Assembly (NCBI RefSeq): GCF_003575975.1
Contig: NZ_QQXK01000024.1
Coordinates: forward strand, 1 to 59,782
DNA: 59,782 bases
Direction: 5' to 3'
Source of the DNA: Galactobacter valiniphilus
Lineage (GTDB): Bacteria; Actinomycetota; Actinomycetes; Actinomycetales; Micrococcaceae
Shown here: positions 39,747 through 51,101 of the stretch, in pieces
Layout of the letters: each line of letters opens with the position of its first letter
Position numbering within the stretch: the stretch's first letter is position 1
Position numbers and translations under genes: made by a program
Notes under the pieces: model-generated
What the model was told of the DNA's origin: nothing
Seen by the model: only the letters and a program-made list of their open reading frames with translations
Database searches by the model: none

Positions 39747-41231
39747 TCAGGCGCCGGCGTGGCGCTCGAGGAAGGAGTACACCTCGGTGGGGTCCACGCC
39801 GGGGAACGCGCCCTGCGGCATGGCAGCGAGCAGGTGCGTGTTGGCGCGGGCGGCGGGGAAGGCGGCGCCGCCCCACGCCGCCTCGAGCGGGGCCGGGGGC
39901 GTGCGGCAGCAGGCCGGGTCCGGGCAGGAGGAGGCGGAACGGTGCTTCGTGTCGCGGCCGCGGAACCAGCGCACGTGGTCGAAGGGCACGCCGATGGAGA
40001 GCGAGTACTCGCCCGAGGAGTGGCGCTCCGTGATGGCCGTGCACCAGAAGGTCCCGGAGACCGTGTCGGTGAACTGCTCGAAGGCGCGGAACTTGTCCGG
40101 GACGTCGAAAACCTCGCGGCTGGTCCAGTGCCTGCACACGGTCTGGCCCTCGATGGCGCCCGTGTGATCGGACGGGAAGGTCACGCCGTCGTTCTCGTAG
40201 CCCTTGTGCAGGATGCCGGACTCGTGGACCTTCTGGAAGTGGCACGTGATGTCGAGGTGGCTCGTGGCCAGGTTCGTGAAGCGGTGCGCGGCCGACTCGT
40301 AGGAGACGGCGAAGGCGTCGCGCAGGTCCTCGATCGCGAGCTCGCGGCGCTTCTTTGCCTCGCCGAGGAACGCCACCGCGGCCTTCTCCGGCATGAGCAG
40401 GGCGCCGGCAAAGTAGTTGGTGTTGACGCGCTGGCGCAGGAAATCGGCGTAGTCGGCGGGCTCGCCGTAGCCGAGCTGATGCCGGGCCAGGGCCTGGAGC
40501 AGCACGGAACGCGGGTCGTGGTCGGCCCGGCTGGAGCGCTCCAGGTAGATGATCTTGTTCTTCTCGTCCGTGACCGAGCGCGTGGAGTGCGGCAGGTCGG
40601 AGACGAAGCGGATGGAGAAGCCCAGGTGCTCAGCGAGGTCCGCGGCCATGTGGTGCGGGAGCGGGCCGGCGCTGTGGCCCACGGCGTCCAGCAGCTCCTG
40701 CGCACCGGCCTCGAGGTCGGGGTAGTAGTTGCCGCACTCGCGCATCTCCTCGCGCAGTTCCGTGTTGGCGCGGCGCGCCTCCTCAGGCGTCGCGAGGGAC
40801 TCGTTGAGCCGGCGCTCCAGCTCGCCCTGCAGACCGAGCAGCGACTCGATGACCTCGGTGGGCAGGCGCGGGCCCACCTTCACGCGGGGCAGGTTGAGGC
40901 TTTGGTAGAGCGGGCCGCGCTGGGCGCGCTCCAGCTGCAGCTCCAGGGCCGCGCGGCGGTCCACGGGCTGGGCCGCGAGGAGGTCGTCGAGACTCGTCCC
41001 GAGCGCGCCGGCGATGCGCATGAGCTGCGTGATCTTGGGTTCGCGCTTGCCGTTCTCCAGGAGCGAGAGCTGGCTGGGCACCGTGCCGACGGCCTCGCCG
41101 AGCGCGTCGAGCGTCATGCCCTTGGCCTTGCGCAGCTCGCGGATGCGCCGGCCGACCGCCACGGTGTCGAGCGAATCCTCGATGTCGGCGGAGGCGGCGG
41201 CCTGGGCGGCGAGCACGGCGCGGGCGTTCAT
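39747..41231 (-). CDS. ramB: RamB-type regulator of acetate metabolism (XRE HTH plus ScfR core)
   Basis: A 494-residue regulator. The N-terminal XRE helix-turn-helix is clear (GRRIRELRKAKGMTLDALGEAVGTVPSQLSLLENGKREPKI). It is followed by a long IrrE-like/ScfR ligand-binding part and a C-terminus with a cysteine cluster (SSCPDPACCRTPP), as in short-chain fatty-acid regulators. In Corynebacterium RamB represses aceA and aceB, and in M. tuberculosis it lies beside icl1. Here it is divergent from aceA with a 192-bp spacer. ATG 41231 is used; a GTG at 41240 is possible. It likely controls the glyoxylate shunt in response to the carbon source. Confidence 0.88.
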   Translation of the reverse strand: MNARAVLAAQAAASADIEDSLDTVAVGRRIRELRKAKGMTLDALGEAVGTVPSQLSLLENGKREPKITQLMRIAGALGTSLDDLLAAQPVDRRAALELQLERAQRGPLYQSLNLPRVKVGPRLPTEVIESLLGLQGELERRLNESLATPEEARRANTELREEMRECGNYYPDLEAGAQELLDAVGHSAGPLPHHMAADLAEHLGFSIRFVSDLPHSTRSVTDEKNKIIYLERSSRADHDPRSVLLQALARHQLGYGEPADYADFLRQRVNTNYFAGALLMPEKAAVAFLGEAKKRRELAIEDLRDAFAVSYESAAHRFTNLATSHLDITCHFQKVHESGILHKGYENDGVTFPSDHTGAIEGQTVCRHWTSREVFDVPDKFRAFEQFTDTVSGTFWCTAITERHSSGEYSLSIGVPFDHVRWFRGRDTKHRSASSCPDPACCRTPPAPLEAAWGGAAFPAARANTHLLAAMPQGAFPGVDPTEVYSFLERHAGA

Positions 41232-41423
41232 GCCTCCCACTCTAAGTGAGCTGAGTCACCGAAACCGAGAAATCTTTCGGATGTGCGAAGAACTGCAAAT
41301 CTTTCCTGAAATTCACCGGTTCAAACCCGTTGCCAGCCCCCAAAGATGGTCTCACCCGCAGAACTTCCGGCCCGGTTCGTCCGGCGGGGAAGCCAAGCAC
41401 AGCATTCACGAGGAGCATCAACG
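41232..41423. promoter_or_regulatory. Divergent ramB-aceA control region with a 9-base direct repeat
   Basis: AAATCTTTC occurs at 41270-41278 and again at 41297-41305, 27 bases apart (between two and three helical turns). The second copy is preceded by GAACTGC, partly like the known RamB site (core ACTTTGCAAA). TTCGGATGTGCGAA between them is a small inverted repeat. These are the best candidates for RamB binding; AGGAG at 41411 lies before aceA. Confidence 0.5.
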
Positions 41424-42731
<1,308 letters not shown>

Positions 42732-42811
42732 GCCTGACGAGGCGTTCCCGCCCGCTGCGGCCCGCCGGCTCCCGCCGGTAGCCCCAGCAGCCTCGCGGGA
42801 ACGGCGCCGGC

Positions 42812-42837
42812 GGCCCCAACCCTCACCGGGTGGGGCC
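42812..42837 (+). other. Hairpin between aceA and aceB
   Basis: GGCCCC and GGGGCC arms with inner CCC/GGG pairing lie in the 238-bp aceA-aceB gap. This could reduce read-through so aceA is expressed above aceB, or protect the aceA message. Only a structural impression. Confidence 0.35.
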
Positions 42838-42969
42838 CCGGCCCCTCCCGGCCCCACCGGGCCGGTCACACACTTCCCGCATCAAGCCCCGACAGCCCTC
42901 CCAGCTCAGGCCGGTCTCGAAACCGGACCACCCGGCGTCGGGCACCTTAAAACGCATCAGGAGAACACC

Positions 42970-44607
<1,638 letters not shown>

Positions 44608-45102
44608 GAGACCACCCGGGTGTGGTCCGCCTGATTCGACCGCTTGGCCCCATGGGCGGCGCTGGGATGGAGCCCCAGCACCACCCACGGGGACGGCGGG
44701 AGGCGGGCCCACCCGGGGAAACACTCGACGAAGGGGGAACCGTTCCGGTTCTCAGCTTGTCTCGGTTCCCCCTTCCTCGAAAAGACCTCCCCGGATCCTC
44801 CCCGACCTGCCCGTGATGCGTGTGGCGGGTCGGAGATCCGGGGGAGAAACGTTCGGCGCGACCCGCGCGGCGGAGCACCCGATCACCCTCCTCACCCACG
44901 AGGAGGGGACGGGGCCGCGGGGTCGCGCCGTTCGCATGCCCGGGGGCTTTTCTCCGGGCGGGGCGCGGCGGCATCGAGCCATGAAAATTCATGCACGACG
45001 GCGCGGTGTCAGGCGGGTGCCTCCGGGCTAGGCTGGCGAGGTATCACTCCTGCGTGCGCTACGCGCGGGCCCGCTGGCAGGACCCGATGGAAGGAACCCC
45101 CT
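44608..45102. other. Intergenic region with the aceB terminator
   Basis: No convincing gene. A 12-base stem GAAGGGGGAACC/GGTTCCCCCTTC (44730-44741 with 44764-44775) ends the aceAB transcript. The last 60 bases, with GGCTAGGCTGGCGAGGTATCACTCC, probably hold the promoter of the DUF937 gene. Confidence 0.55.
44730..44775 (+). terminator. Terminator of the aceAB operon
   Basis: A 12-base perfect stem with a 22-base loop, 122 bases after aceB. Confidence 0.7.
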
Positions 45103-45708
45103 ATGACGGCAGTCCAGGACATTCTGTCCGCGTTGAATCTCGATCAGCTCGCCGAGCAGCTGGGCACCTCGCCCGAGGAGGCGAAGCAGGCGGCCGAGGC
45201 GGCCGTTCCGGCGCTCATCGGCGGCCTCCAGGCCAACGCCGCGGACCCGGCGGGTGCCGCGTCCATCACCGAGGCGCTCTCGCAGCACGCGAGCGGCCTC
45301 ATCGACGGCGGCGTCGACCTGAACCAGGTGGACGTGGCCGACGGCGAGCGCATCACCTCACACATCTTCGGCTCCAACCAGGAGGCCGTGGTCAATCAGC
45401 TCGGCGGCCTCGGCGGTGGCGCGGGCCTCATCGGCAAGCTCCTGCCGATGCTGGCACCGGTGGTCATGTCCTTCCTCGCCTCCAAGTTCGGCGGCGGCGC
45501 CCAGGCGCAGGCGCAGGACTCCAGCCAGGGCGGCGGCATCTCCGACATGCTCGGCGGCCTGCTGGGCGGCGGCTCCGGCTCCGGTGGCGGCGGCATCATG
45601 GACGCGATCGGCGGCCTCTTCGGCAGCGGCTCGCAGGGCCAGTCCGGCGGCGCCGGCGGCGGCATTATGGACGCCCTCGGCGGGCTGCTCGGCGGCGGGC
45701 GCCGCTGA
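45103..45708 (+). CDS. DUF937 (YidB-like) family protein
   Basis: A 201-residue protein. Residues about 1-125 are alpha-helical and match DUF937 (LNLDQLAEQLGTSPEEAKQAAEAAVPALIGGLQANAADP...LSQHASGLIDGG...IFGSNQEAVVNQLGG). The C-terminal third is glycine-rich, repeating GGIMDAIGGLFG and GGLLGGG units. ATG 45103 follows AAGGA; the longer in-frame opening upstream is ignored. Function is unknown; proteins of this family are sometimes abundant and stress-associated. Confidence 0.88.
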   Translation: MTAVQDILSALNLDQLAEQLGTSPEEAKQAAEAAVPALIGGLQANAADPAGAASITEALSQHASGLIDGGVDLNQVDVADGERITSHIFGSNQEAVVNQLGGLGGGAGLIGKLLPMLAPVVMSFLASKFGGGAQAQAQDSSQGGGISDMLGGLLGGGSGSGGGGIMDAIGGLFGSGSQGQSGGAGGGIMDALGGLLGGGRR

Positions 45709-45730
45709 CCCCGCACCGTAAACGCGCGCG

Positions 45731-45766
45731 ACGGCGGGCCGGCCTCTGACGGGGGCGGCCCGCCGT
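45731..45766. terminator. Terminator with T-rich tail
   Basis: ACGGCGGGCC/GGCCCGCCGT stem around a 16-base loop, followed by TGTTGTTCC, a good match to an intrinsic terminator for the DUF937 gene. Confidence 0.85.
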
Positions 45767-45774
45767 TGTTGTTC

Positions 45775-47190
45775 CTACCCCGGCGCGAGGCCGAAGCCAG
45801 CCGGCGGCTGGCGACCGGTGCCGGGCCCCCAACTCCAGGCGGCCTCGACGGGGATCGGGCGGCCCAGCACGTTCTGGGCGGCGCGGTGCCCCGAGAGCAA
45901 CGCGGCGGTGACCGTCGCCGGGTCCTCCGTCCAGGTCGCCTCGCCAGCCAGGTGGAGTACCCCGTCGATCGGCTCGGCGAGGGCGTCGTGGTCCTCCGGC
46001 GCGGATCCGAGCGCCATGAAGGCGTAGGAGCCGCGGGAGAACGGGTCGTCCTGCCAGTGCGTGATGTCGGCGCGCACGGGTGCCGGGATCCCCTCGCCGT
46101 AGAGGCGGCGCAGCTGCGCCATGACGGAGCCCACCACGGCGGCCTCGTCCCAGCCGCGGATGGCCCGGGCCGCTGGCCCCGCCGCGAAGGTCAGCAGACA
46201 CGGCTCGCCGTGCACGCGCGTGACGTCGTACCAGGAGTGCCACCAGGCCCCCTCAGGCCCCTGCTGCCGCAGCCCGTAGACACCCTCATCCCAGAAGGCC
46301 TCGGGGAACGTCAGGAAGATCTTCTCGAAGGCGTTCATGGTGAAGCCGGCCAGCGCCGCGGCGTGGGCCGGCGGCAGCGGCGGCTCGAGCACCAGCTCGC
46401 CGGAGGCGAGCACGCCCACGGGCACCGTGAGCACGGCGACCGGCGCGGCGAAGGCGAGCTGGGCGCCGTCGGGCCCTTGCACCTCGACGCGGACGCCGGA
46501 GGCATCCCGGCGCATGGCCGTGACCCGCGTGGACAACCGGACGTCCAGCGCGGGCGCGCCAGCCACCCCGGCGGCTAGGCCGCGCGGCAGGGCGTCGTAG
46601 CCCTCGGGGAAGACGACCTCGTCGCCGTCCACTGCGTCGTCGTCCAGGCCGTGCGCCGCGAGCTCCTCGATCCAGGCGCCGTACTGCTCCTCGCTACGGT
46701 GCTCCAGGTACTCGCGCACGCGCTGGGCGCGCTCTCCTGCGTCCGGACCCAGCACGGCCAGGAGGGCGCGCTCGGTGACGTCCCGGTAGGACTCCCCCGA
46801 GGCCGAGGCCTCCACCACGCTGGCCAGGGCCGCGTCCACGGCGTGAATGTCGGCCACGTACGCGGCGGCCTCCGCCGCGCTCAGCCGCCGCCCGTCGGGA
46901 GCGAAGTGGACCATCGGCCGTCCGGCCGGCTGATATCCGCCCACGGTGAACTCGGCCATCGACATGCCAAACGCATCACACGCTTCGAAAACCGGCGAGT
47001 CGTTGATGCCGTGGATCCAGGAGGCACCGAGGTCCACCGCGTGGCCCGAGGAGCGGTCGGTCCAGACGCGGCCGCCGATCCGTTCGCGGGCCTCGAGCAC
47101 CACCACGCGCTTCCCGGCTGCGGTTAGCAGGCGGGCTGCGGTGAGGCCGGAGACGCCGGCTCCGATCACAAGGACATCGGCGGTTTCCAC
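45775..47190 (-). CDS. Polyamine-oxidase-like flavin amine oxidase
   Basis: A 471-residue FAD enzyme. The N-terminal motif [36 protein letters not shown] and DLGASWIHG are typical of the LSD1/polyamine oxidase group; the C-terminal FAD contact is in [32 protein letters not shown] 47190 follows AGGAG; the upstream in-frame extension is dropped. It would oxidise secondary amines of polyamines or related compounds, producing hydrogen peroxide. It is the second amine oxidase in the window and lies beside a catabolic regulon with an aldehyde dehydrogenase, but is not operonic with it. Confidence 0.85.
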   Translation of the reverse strand: METADVLVIGAGVSGLTAARLLTAAGKRVVVLEARERIGGRVWTDRSSGHAVDLGASWIHGINDSPVFEACDAFGMSMAEFTVGGYQPAGRPMVHFAPDGRRLSAAEAAAYVADIHAVDAALASVVEASASGESYRDVTERALLAVLGPDAGERAQRVREYLEHRSEEQYGAWIEELAAHGLDDDAVDGDEVVFPEGYDALPRGLAAGVAGAPALDVRLSTRVTAMRRDASGVRVEVQGPDGAQLAFAAPVAVLTVPVGVLASGELVLEPPLPPAHAAALAGFTMNAFEKIFLTFPEAFWDEGVYGLRQQGPEGAWWHSWYDVTRVHGEPCLLTFAAGPAARAIRGWDEAAVVGSVMAQLRRLYGEGIPAPVRADITHWQDDPFSRGSYAFMALGSAPEDHDALAEPIDGVLHLAGEATWTEDPATVTAALLSGHRAAQNVLGRPIPVEAAWSWGPGTGRQPPAGFGLAPG

Positions 47191-47341
47191 GGGGCTCCTG
47201 GGGGCTGGACGGGACGGCCGACAAGGCGGGCCGCGCGCGTGACGCACATCACTCCACCTTAGCCGGACGCAACGCTCCCCGGAGCTGCCCCGAAGCTACC
47301 CCTGCGCGAGGAGGTGGCGAGGGGTGGCCTCCGGGGCTAGA

Positions 47342-48502
47342 TCAGCGCTGGGCCCCGCCCCTTACCGCAGCCATGGCGCCGGTGAGCGAATCGCGGAGGG
47401 GGGATGACAGGTGCCCTTCGGCCAAGGCCGTCACCGCCTGGGCCATGGCCTGCCCTACCTCGTCGGTGGTGCCGCCCATGCCCGGGCCCGTGAGCGACTG
47501 CATCCCTCCGATCACGTGGACAGCCGCCGCCTCGACGGCCGCCGCGGCCTCCGCCTCGCCCAGATGGCCCAGCAGGAGGGAGAGTGACAGCACGGCGCCG
47601 GCCGGGTTGGCGGCGCCCGTGCCGGCGATGTCCGGGGCCGAGCCGTGGATGGCCTCGAACATGCTCGGGGCGCTGCCATCGAGGTTGAGGTTGGCGCTAG
47701 CGGCCACGCCCATGCCGCCCTGAACGGTGGCCCCCAGATCGGTGATGATGTCGCCAAAGAGGTTGTCGGTCACGACCACGTCGAAGCGCTCCGGCGCGGT
47801 GGGCAGATGGAAGCACATGGCGTCCACGTGCACGTAGTCCACCTCCACCTCCGGGTAGCGCTCGCCAATCTCCGCTACGGTCCCGGCCCAGAGCTTGCCG
47901 GCCTCCACGAGGATGTTGGTCTTGTGGCACAGCGTGAGCTTGCGACGCCGGGCGGCGGCCAGGCGGAACGCGTACTCCACCACGCGCGCCACTCCGGCCT
48001 TGGTGTTGATCGACTCTTGAACGGCGACGGCGTGGGGCGTGCCCTCGTGCACGGTGGAGCCGCGGCCCACATAGGCACCCTCGGTGTTCTCCCGGACGAT
48101 GACGAGGTCGCAGCGTTCAGGCGTGAGGTCCGCGATGGGTGTGCGCACGCCCGGATAGAGGCGCACGGGGCGCACATTGGCCGCCTGCGCAAAGCGCTGG
48201 CGCATCTGAAGAATGAAGCCGCGTTCGAGGATGCCTGGCTGCACCGAGGGATCCCCCATCGATCCAAACAGGATGGCGTCATGCCCCCGCAGGCGCTCCT
48301 CGATCTCCGCAAAGAGCTCCCCGGTGGCCACATAGTGATGGGCGCCGGCACTGAAGACCTCGCGCGTGGTGGTGAAGCCAAATGCCGCCTCGGCGGCATC
48401 CAGCACCGCGAGCGCGGCCGAGGTGACCTCGGGGCCGATCCCGTCGCCCGGCACCACGGCGAGCGAGTAGGACGAGGGCTGCTGGGGGGTGTTACTCGAC
48501 AT
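47342..48502 (-). CDS. Isocitrate/isopropylmalate dehydrogenase family protein (tartrate/malate type)
   Basis: A 386-residue NAD-dependent beta-decarboxylating dehydrogenase. Family markers: AVVPGDGIGPEVTSAALAVL, FGSMGDPSVQPGILERGFILQMRQRFAQAANVRPVRLYPGV, VIVRENTEGAYVGRG, CHKTNILVEAGKLW, and the metal-binding VVTDNLFGDIITDLGA. These fit LeuB, tartrate and D-malate dehydrogenases; a role in catabolism rather than leucine synthesis is suggested by its divergence from an aldehyde dehydrogenase and a shared operator-like site. Start ATG 48502 (MSSNTPQQPSSYSLAVV). The actual substrate is unknown. Confidence 0.85.
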   Translation of the reverse strand: MSSNTPQQPSSYSLAVVPGDGIGPEVTSAALAVLDAAEAAFGFTTTREVFSAGAHHYVATGELFAEIEERLRGHDAILFGSMGDPSVQPGILERGFILQMRQRFAQAANVRPVRLYPGVRTPIADLTPERCDLVIVRENTEGAYVGRGSTVHEGTPHAVAVQESINTKAGVARVVEYAFRLAAARRRKLTLCHKTNILVEAGKLWAGTVAEIGERYPEVEVDYVHVDAMCFHLPTAPERFDVVVTDNLFGDIITDLGATVQGGMGVAASANLNLDGSAPSMFEAIHGSAPDIAGTGAANPAGAVLSLSLLLGHLGEAEAAAAVEAAAVHVIGGMQSLTGPGMGGTTDEVGQAMAQAVTALAEGHLSSPLRDSLTGAMAAVRGGAQR

Positions 48503-48548
48503 GAGATTGCCTCCGATTTGTGATGCGCGTTACTATAACCAATATAAC

Positions 48549-48559
48549 TGGTAAGACCA
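48549..48559. promoter_or_regulatory. FadR-type GntR operator (perfect palindrome)
   Basis: TGGTAAGACCA is a perfect TGGT-N3-ACCA palindrome, matching the T-N-G-T-N3-A-C-N-A operator of FadR-subfamily GntR repressors. It directly follows TATAAC (48543-48548), a good minus-10 for the aldehyde dehydrogenase, so binding would block transcription. A second, longer inverted repeat (ACCA at 48538 and TGGT at 48549) overlaps it. A similar site stands beside the GntR gene at 57910. Confidence 0.65.
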
Positions 48560-48618
48560 CTCCCGTGGCGGTTCGCCCGGGGACCGTGCAACCGGTCTAC
48601 TGATCCCTCGGAGGACGC

Positions 48619-50112
48619 ATGACCCAGCCCGCGCTGCCCATCGACCCCGGAGTGCAGTTGCCCTCCGCAGTGCTCACTCACCTCCTGATTGGCGACGCCG
48701 ACCGGCCGGCCGGCGCCTGGACGCCCGCGCGCTTCCCCTTCACGGGCGAGGTCTTTGCCCAGGCCCCCGCCGCCTCCGTCGACGAGGCCAAGGCGGCTGT
48801 GGCCGCAGGCGCCGCGGCACAACGCCCCATGGCAGCGCTCTCCTCCGCTCAGCGCCGCTCCATCGTGGACACCATCCGCGAGCGCCTCGCGGCACATGAA
48901 GGTCAGCTCCAGCGCCTACTGGTCCTCGAAACGGGCAAGCCGCTCGTGGACTGCCGCGTCGAGACGGCGCGCACGCTGACCACGTGGCAGGCCGCGGGAG
49001 ACGAGATCACCCGCCTCACGGGCGAGACCGTCCCCTTGGACCTGCAACCCCTCGGCACCGGCATGCTCGGCTACTTCACGCGCAAGCCGGCCGGGCTGAT
49101 CCTCGGCATCGCCGGTTTCAACTACCCGCTCCTGCTGGCCACGCACAAGATCGCCCCGGCACTGGCCGCCGGCTGCCCCATCATGCTGAAGCCCTCGCCG
49201 GACACCGTGCTGACAACGGCCTGGATGGTCAGCATCATCCGCGACGTGCTGGCCGAGCACGGGGTCCCGCGCTCCGCCGCCCAGTTGGTCTCGGGGGCAA
49301 CCGAGGTTGGCGAGGCACTCGTGGCCGACGAGCGTGTGCAGGTCATCTCCTTCACGGGTTCGGCGGCCGTGGGCCACGTCATCTCCCGCAACGCCGCCCC
49401 GCGCAAGACCGTGCTGGAGCTCGGCTCGGCCACCGGGCTCATCGTCGCCGAGGACGGCGACGTGGACGCCGCCGTGGACGCCGTCCTTCGCGGCGGCTTC
49501 TACGCCAACGGCCAGGCCTGCATTTCAGTGCAGCGCGTGGTCCTGGCCCGCCCCATCGCGCAGCGATTCACCGAAGCACTGCTGGAGCGCCTGCCCGAGG
49601 TGATCGTGGGCGACCCTCGCGACGAGGCCACGCGCGTGGCACCCGTCATCAACGCCCGCTCGGCCGAACGCATCCTCTCCTGGATCGACGCCGCGGCCGA
49701 GGCCGGCGCCACCGTCCTGGCCGGCGGCCGGGCCGCCAGCCACGCGGAAACGGGCCTCGTGGCACCCACCGTCCTCACCGGCGTCGAGCATTCCTCCCTC
49801 CTGTGGGCCGAGGAAATCTTCGGCCCCGTGGTCTGCCTCGACACGGTGGAGACCATGGACGAAGCCATCGACCTCGTCAACGACTCCCGCTACGGCCTCC
49901 AGGCCTCCGTCTACACCGCCTCGCTGAGCAACGCGTTTGCAGCGATCGACCGGCTGGCGGTCGGCGGCGTGGTGGTCAACGAGATCCCCGGTTTCCGCTC
50001 CGACGTCATGCCCTACGGCGGCGTCAAGGACTCCGGGATTGGCCGCGAGGGCCCGCGCTGGGCCATGGAGGAATTCACCGTGACTCGCATGGCCATGATC
50101 CGCCCGGCCTGA
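48619..50112 (+). CDS. NAD-dependent aldehyde dehydrogenase
   Basis: A 497-residue enzyme oxidising an aldehyde to its carboxylate. The N-terminal region carries the YFTRKPAGLILGIAGFNYPLLLATHKIAPALAAG segment, the cofactor loop VISFTGSAAVGHVI, general-base Glu in TVLELGSATGL and catalytic Cys in YANGQACISVQRV, then EEIFGPVVC. The overall pattern is nearest to the lactaldehyde/phosphonoacetaldehyde-type dehydrogenases, but substrate choice is not readable. ATG 48619 follows GGAGG. It is 61 bp upstream of the SDR gene on the same strand, likely one operon under the palindrome at 48549. Confidence 0.88.
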   Translation: MTQPALPIDPGVQLPSAVLTHLLIGDADRPAGAWTPARFPFTGEVFAQAPAASVDEAKAAVAAGAAAQRPMAALSSAQRRSIVDTIRERLAAHEGQLQRLLVLETGKPLVDCRVETARTLTTWQAAGDEITRLTGETVPLDLQPLGTGMLGYFTRKPAGLILGIAGFNYPLLLATHKIAPALAAGCPIMLKPSPDTVLTTAWMVSIIRDVLAEHGVPRSAAQLVSGATEVGEALVADERVQVISFTGSAAVGHVISRNAAPRKTVLELGSATGLIVAEDGDVDAAVDAVLRGGFYANGQACISVQRVVLARPIAQRFTEALLERLPEVIVGDPRDEATRVAPVINARSAERILSWIDAAAEAGATVLAGGRAASHAETGLVAPTVLTGVEHSSLLWAEEIFGPVVCLDTVETMDEAIDLVNDSRYGLQASVYTASLSNAFAAIDRLAVGGVVVNEIPGFRSDVMPYGGVKDSGIGREGPRWAMEEFTVTRMAMIRPA

Positions 50113-50173
50113 CCGGCCTTCACCGCTCCCTCCACGCCCGGCCCGCCGGCACCACCCCTTCTTGAGGAGAACA

Positions 50174-50962
50174 ATGACCTCCATCGACTACTCGCACCTC
50201 TTTGGCCTGCAGGGCCAGCGAGCCATGGTGATCGGCGCCGGCTCCGGCATCGGCCGCGAGTCTGCGCTGGCGCTTGCCGCCCACGGCGCCGCGCTCGTGT
50301 GCGCCGACCGGGACGCAGCCACGGCGGAGCAGACCGCCGCCGACGTCCGGGCCACGGGTGCCGAGGCCACGTCGCTGCGCCTGGACGTCACCAACCAGGA
50401 CGACGTCGCAGCGGCCGCCGCGGCCTACCCCGACCTCGCCGTGCTCGTGTTCACGGCCGCGACCAATGTGCGCAAGCGCATCGCCGACTATTCCCTCGAC
50501 GAGTTCGACCGCGTCGTGAACCTCAACCTGCGCTCCTCGTTCCTGCTCATCCAGACGTTTGCCCCGGTCATGGCGGCCAACGGCGGCGGCTCCATCATCG
50601 GCTTCGCCTCCATCCGCGCGCAGGTCGTGGAGCCGGGCCAGGGCGTCTACGCGGCCAGCAAGGCCGGCCTGGTGCAGCTCATCAAGACGGCGGCAGCGGA
50701 GTTTGGCCCGCAGGGCGTCCGCGTCAACGCGATCGCCCCCGGCGTGGTGGAGACGCCCCTCACGGCGCAGATCAAGGCCAATCCGGAGTGGTACGGCGCC
50801 TACGCGCAGAAGTCAGCTCTTGGCCGCTGGTCCCGGCCAGAGGAGCTCGCGGGGGGCGTGGTGTACCTCGCCTCGCGGGCAGCGAGCTTCGTGACGGGCT
50901 CCACCCTCATGATCGACGGCGGATGGACCGCCATCGACGGCCGCTACACCCCGCCGGCCTGA
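50174..50962 (+). CDS. Short-chain dehydrogenase/reductase (SDR)
   Basis: A 262-residue classical SDR. The nucleotide motif is AMVIGAGSGIGRESALAL; the aspartate in VCADRD suggests preference for NAD over NADP. The family NxxR-type strand is VVNLNLRSSFLL, the catalytic Ser region is IIGFASIRAQ, and the active-site pair YxxxK is YAASK, followed by VRVNAIAPGVVETPL. ATG 50174 (MTSIDYSHLF) follows TTGAGGAGA. It probably reduces or oxidises a hydroxy/keto intermediate of the same pathway as the upstream dehydrogenase. Confidence 0.88.
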   Translation: MTSIDYSHLFGLQGQRAMVIGAGSGIGRESALALAAHGAALVCADRDAATAEQTAADVRATGAEATSLRLDVTNQDDVAAAAAAYPDLAVLVFTAATNVRKRIADYSLDEFDRVVNLNLRSSFLLIQTFAPVMAANGGGSIIGFASIRAQVVEPGQGVYAASKAGLVQLIKTAAAEFGPQGVRVNAIAPGVVETPLTAQIKANPEWYGAYAQKSALGRWSRPEELAGGVVYLASRAASFVTGSTLMIDGGWTAIDGRYTPPA

Positions 50963-51003
50963 GGACCGGGCGGCGCTCGGCTCAGCGCGCCGCGGGCGCG
51001 CAC

Positions 51004-51049
51004 CGGTGCCGCGCTGGGAAAGGGATCTTCCCTTCCCAGCGCGGCACCG
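51004..51049. terminator. Bidirectional terminator hairpin
   Basis: CGGTGCCGCGCTGGGAA pairs perfectly with 51033-51049 around a 12-base loop. It lies between the convergent SDR gene and the amidase gene at the end of the transporter operon. Confidence 0.88.
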
Positions 51050-51101
51050 CCTGTGTGAGGCCCCGTCTCACCCGTGGTTGGGGCGGACGGGACGCCCCAA
51101 C

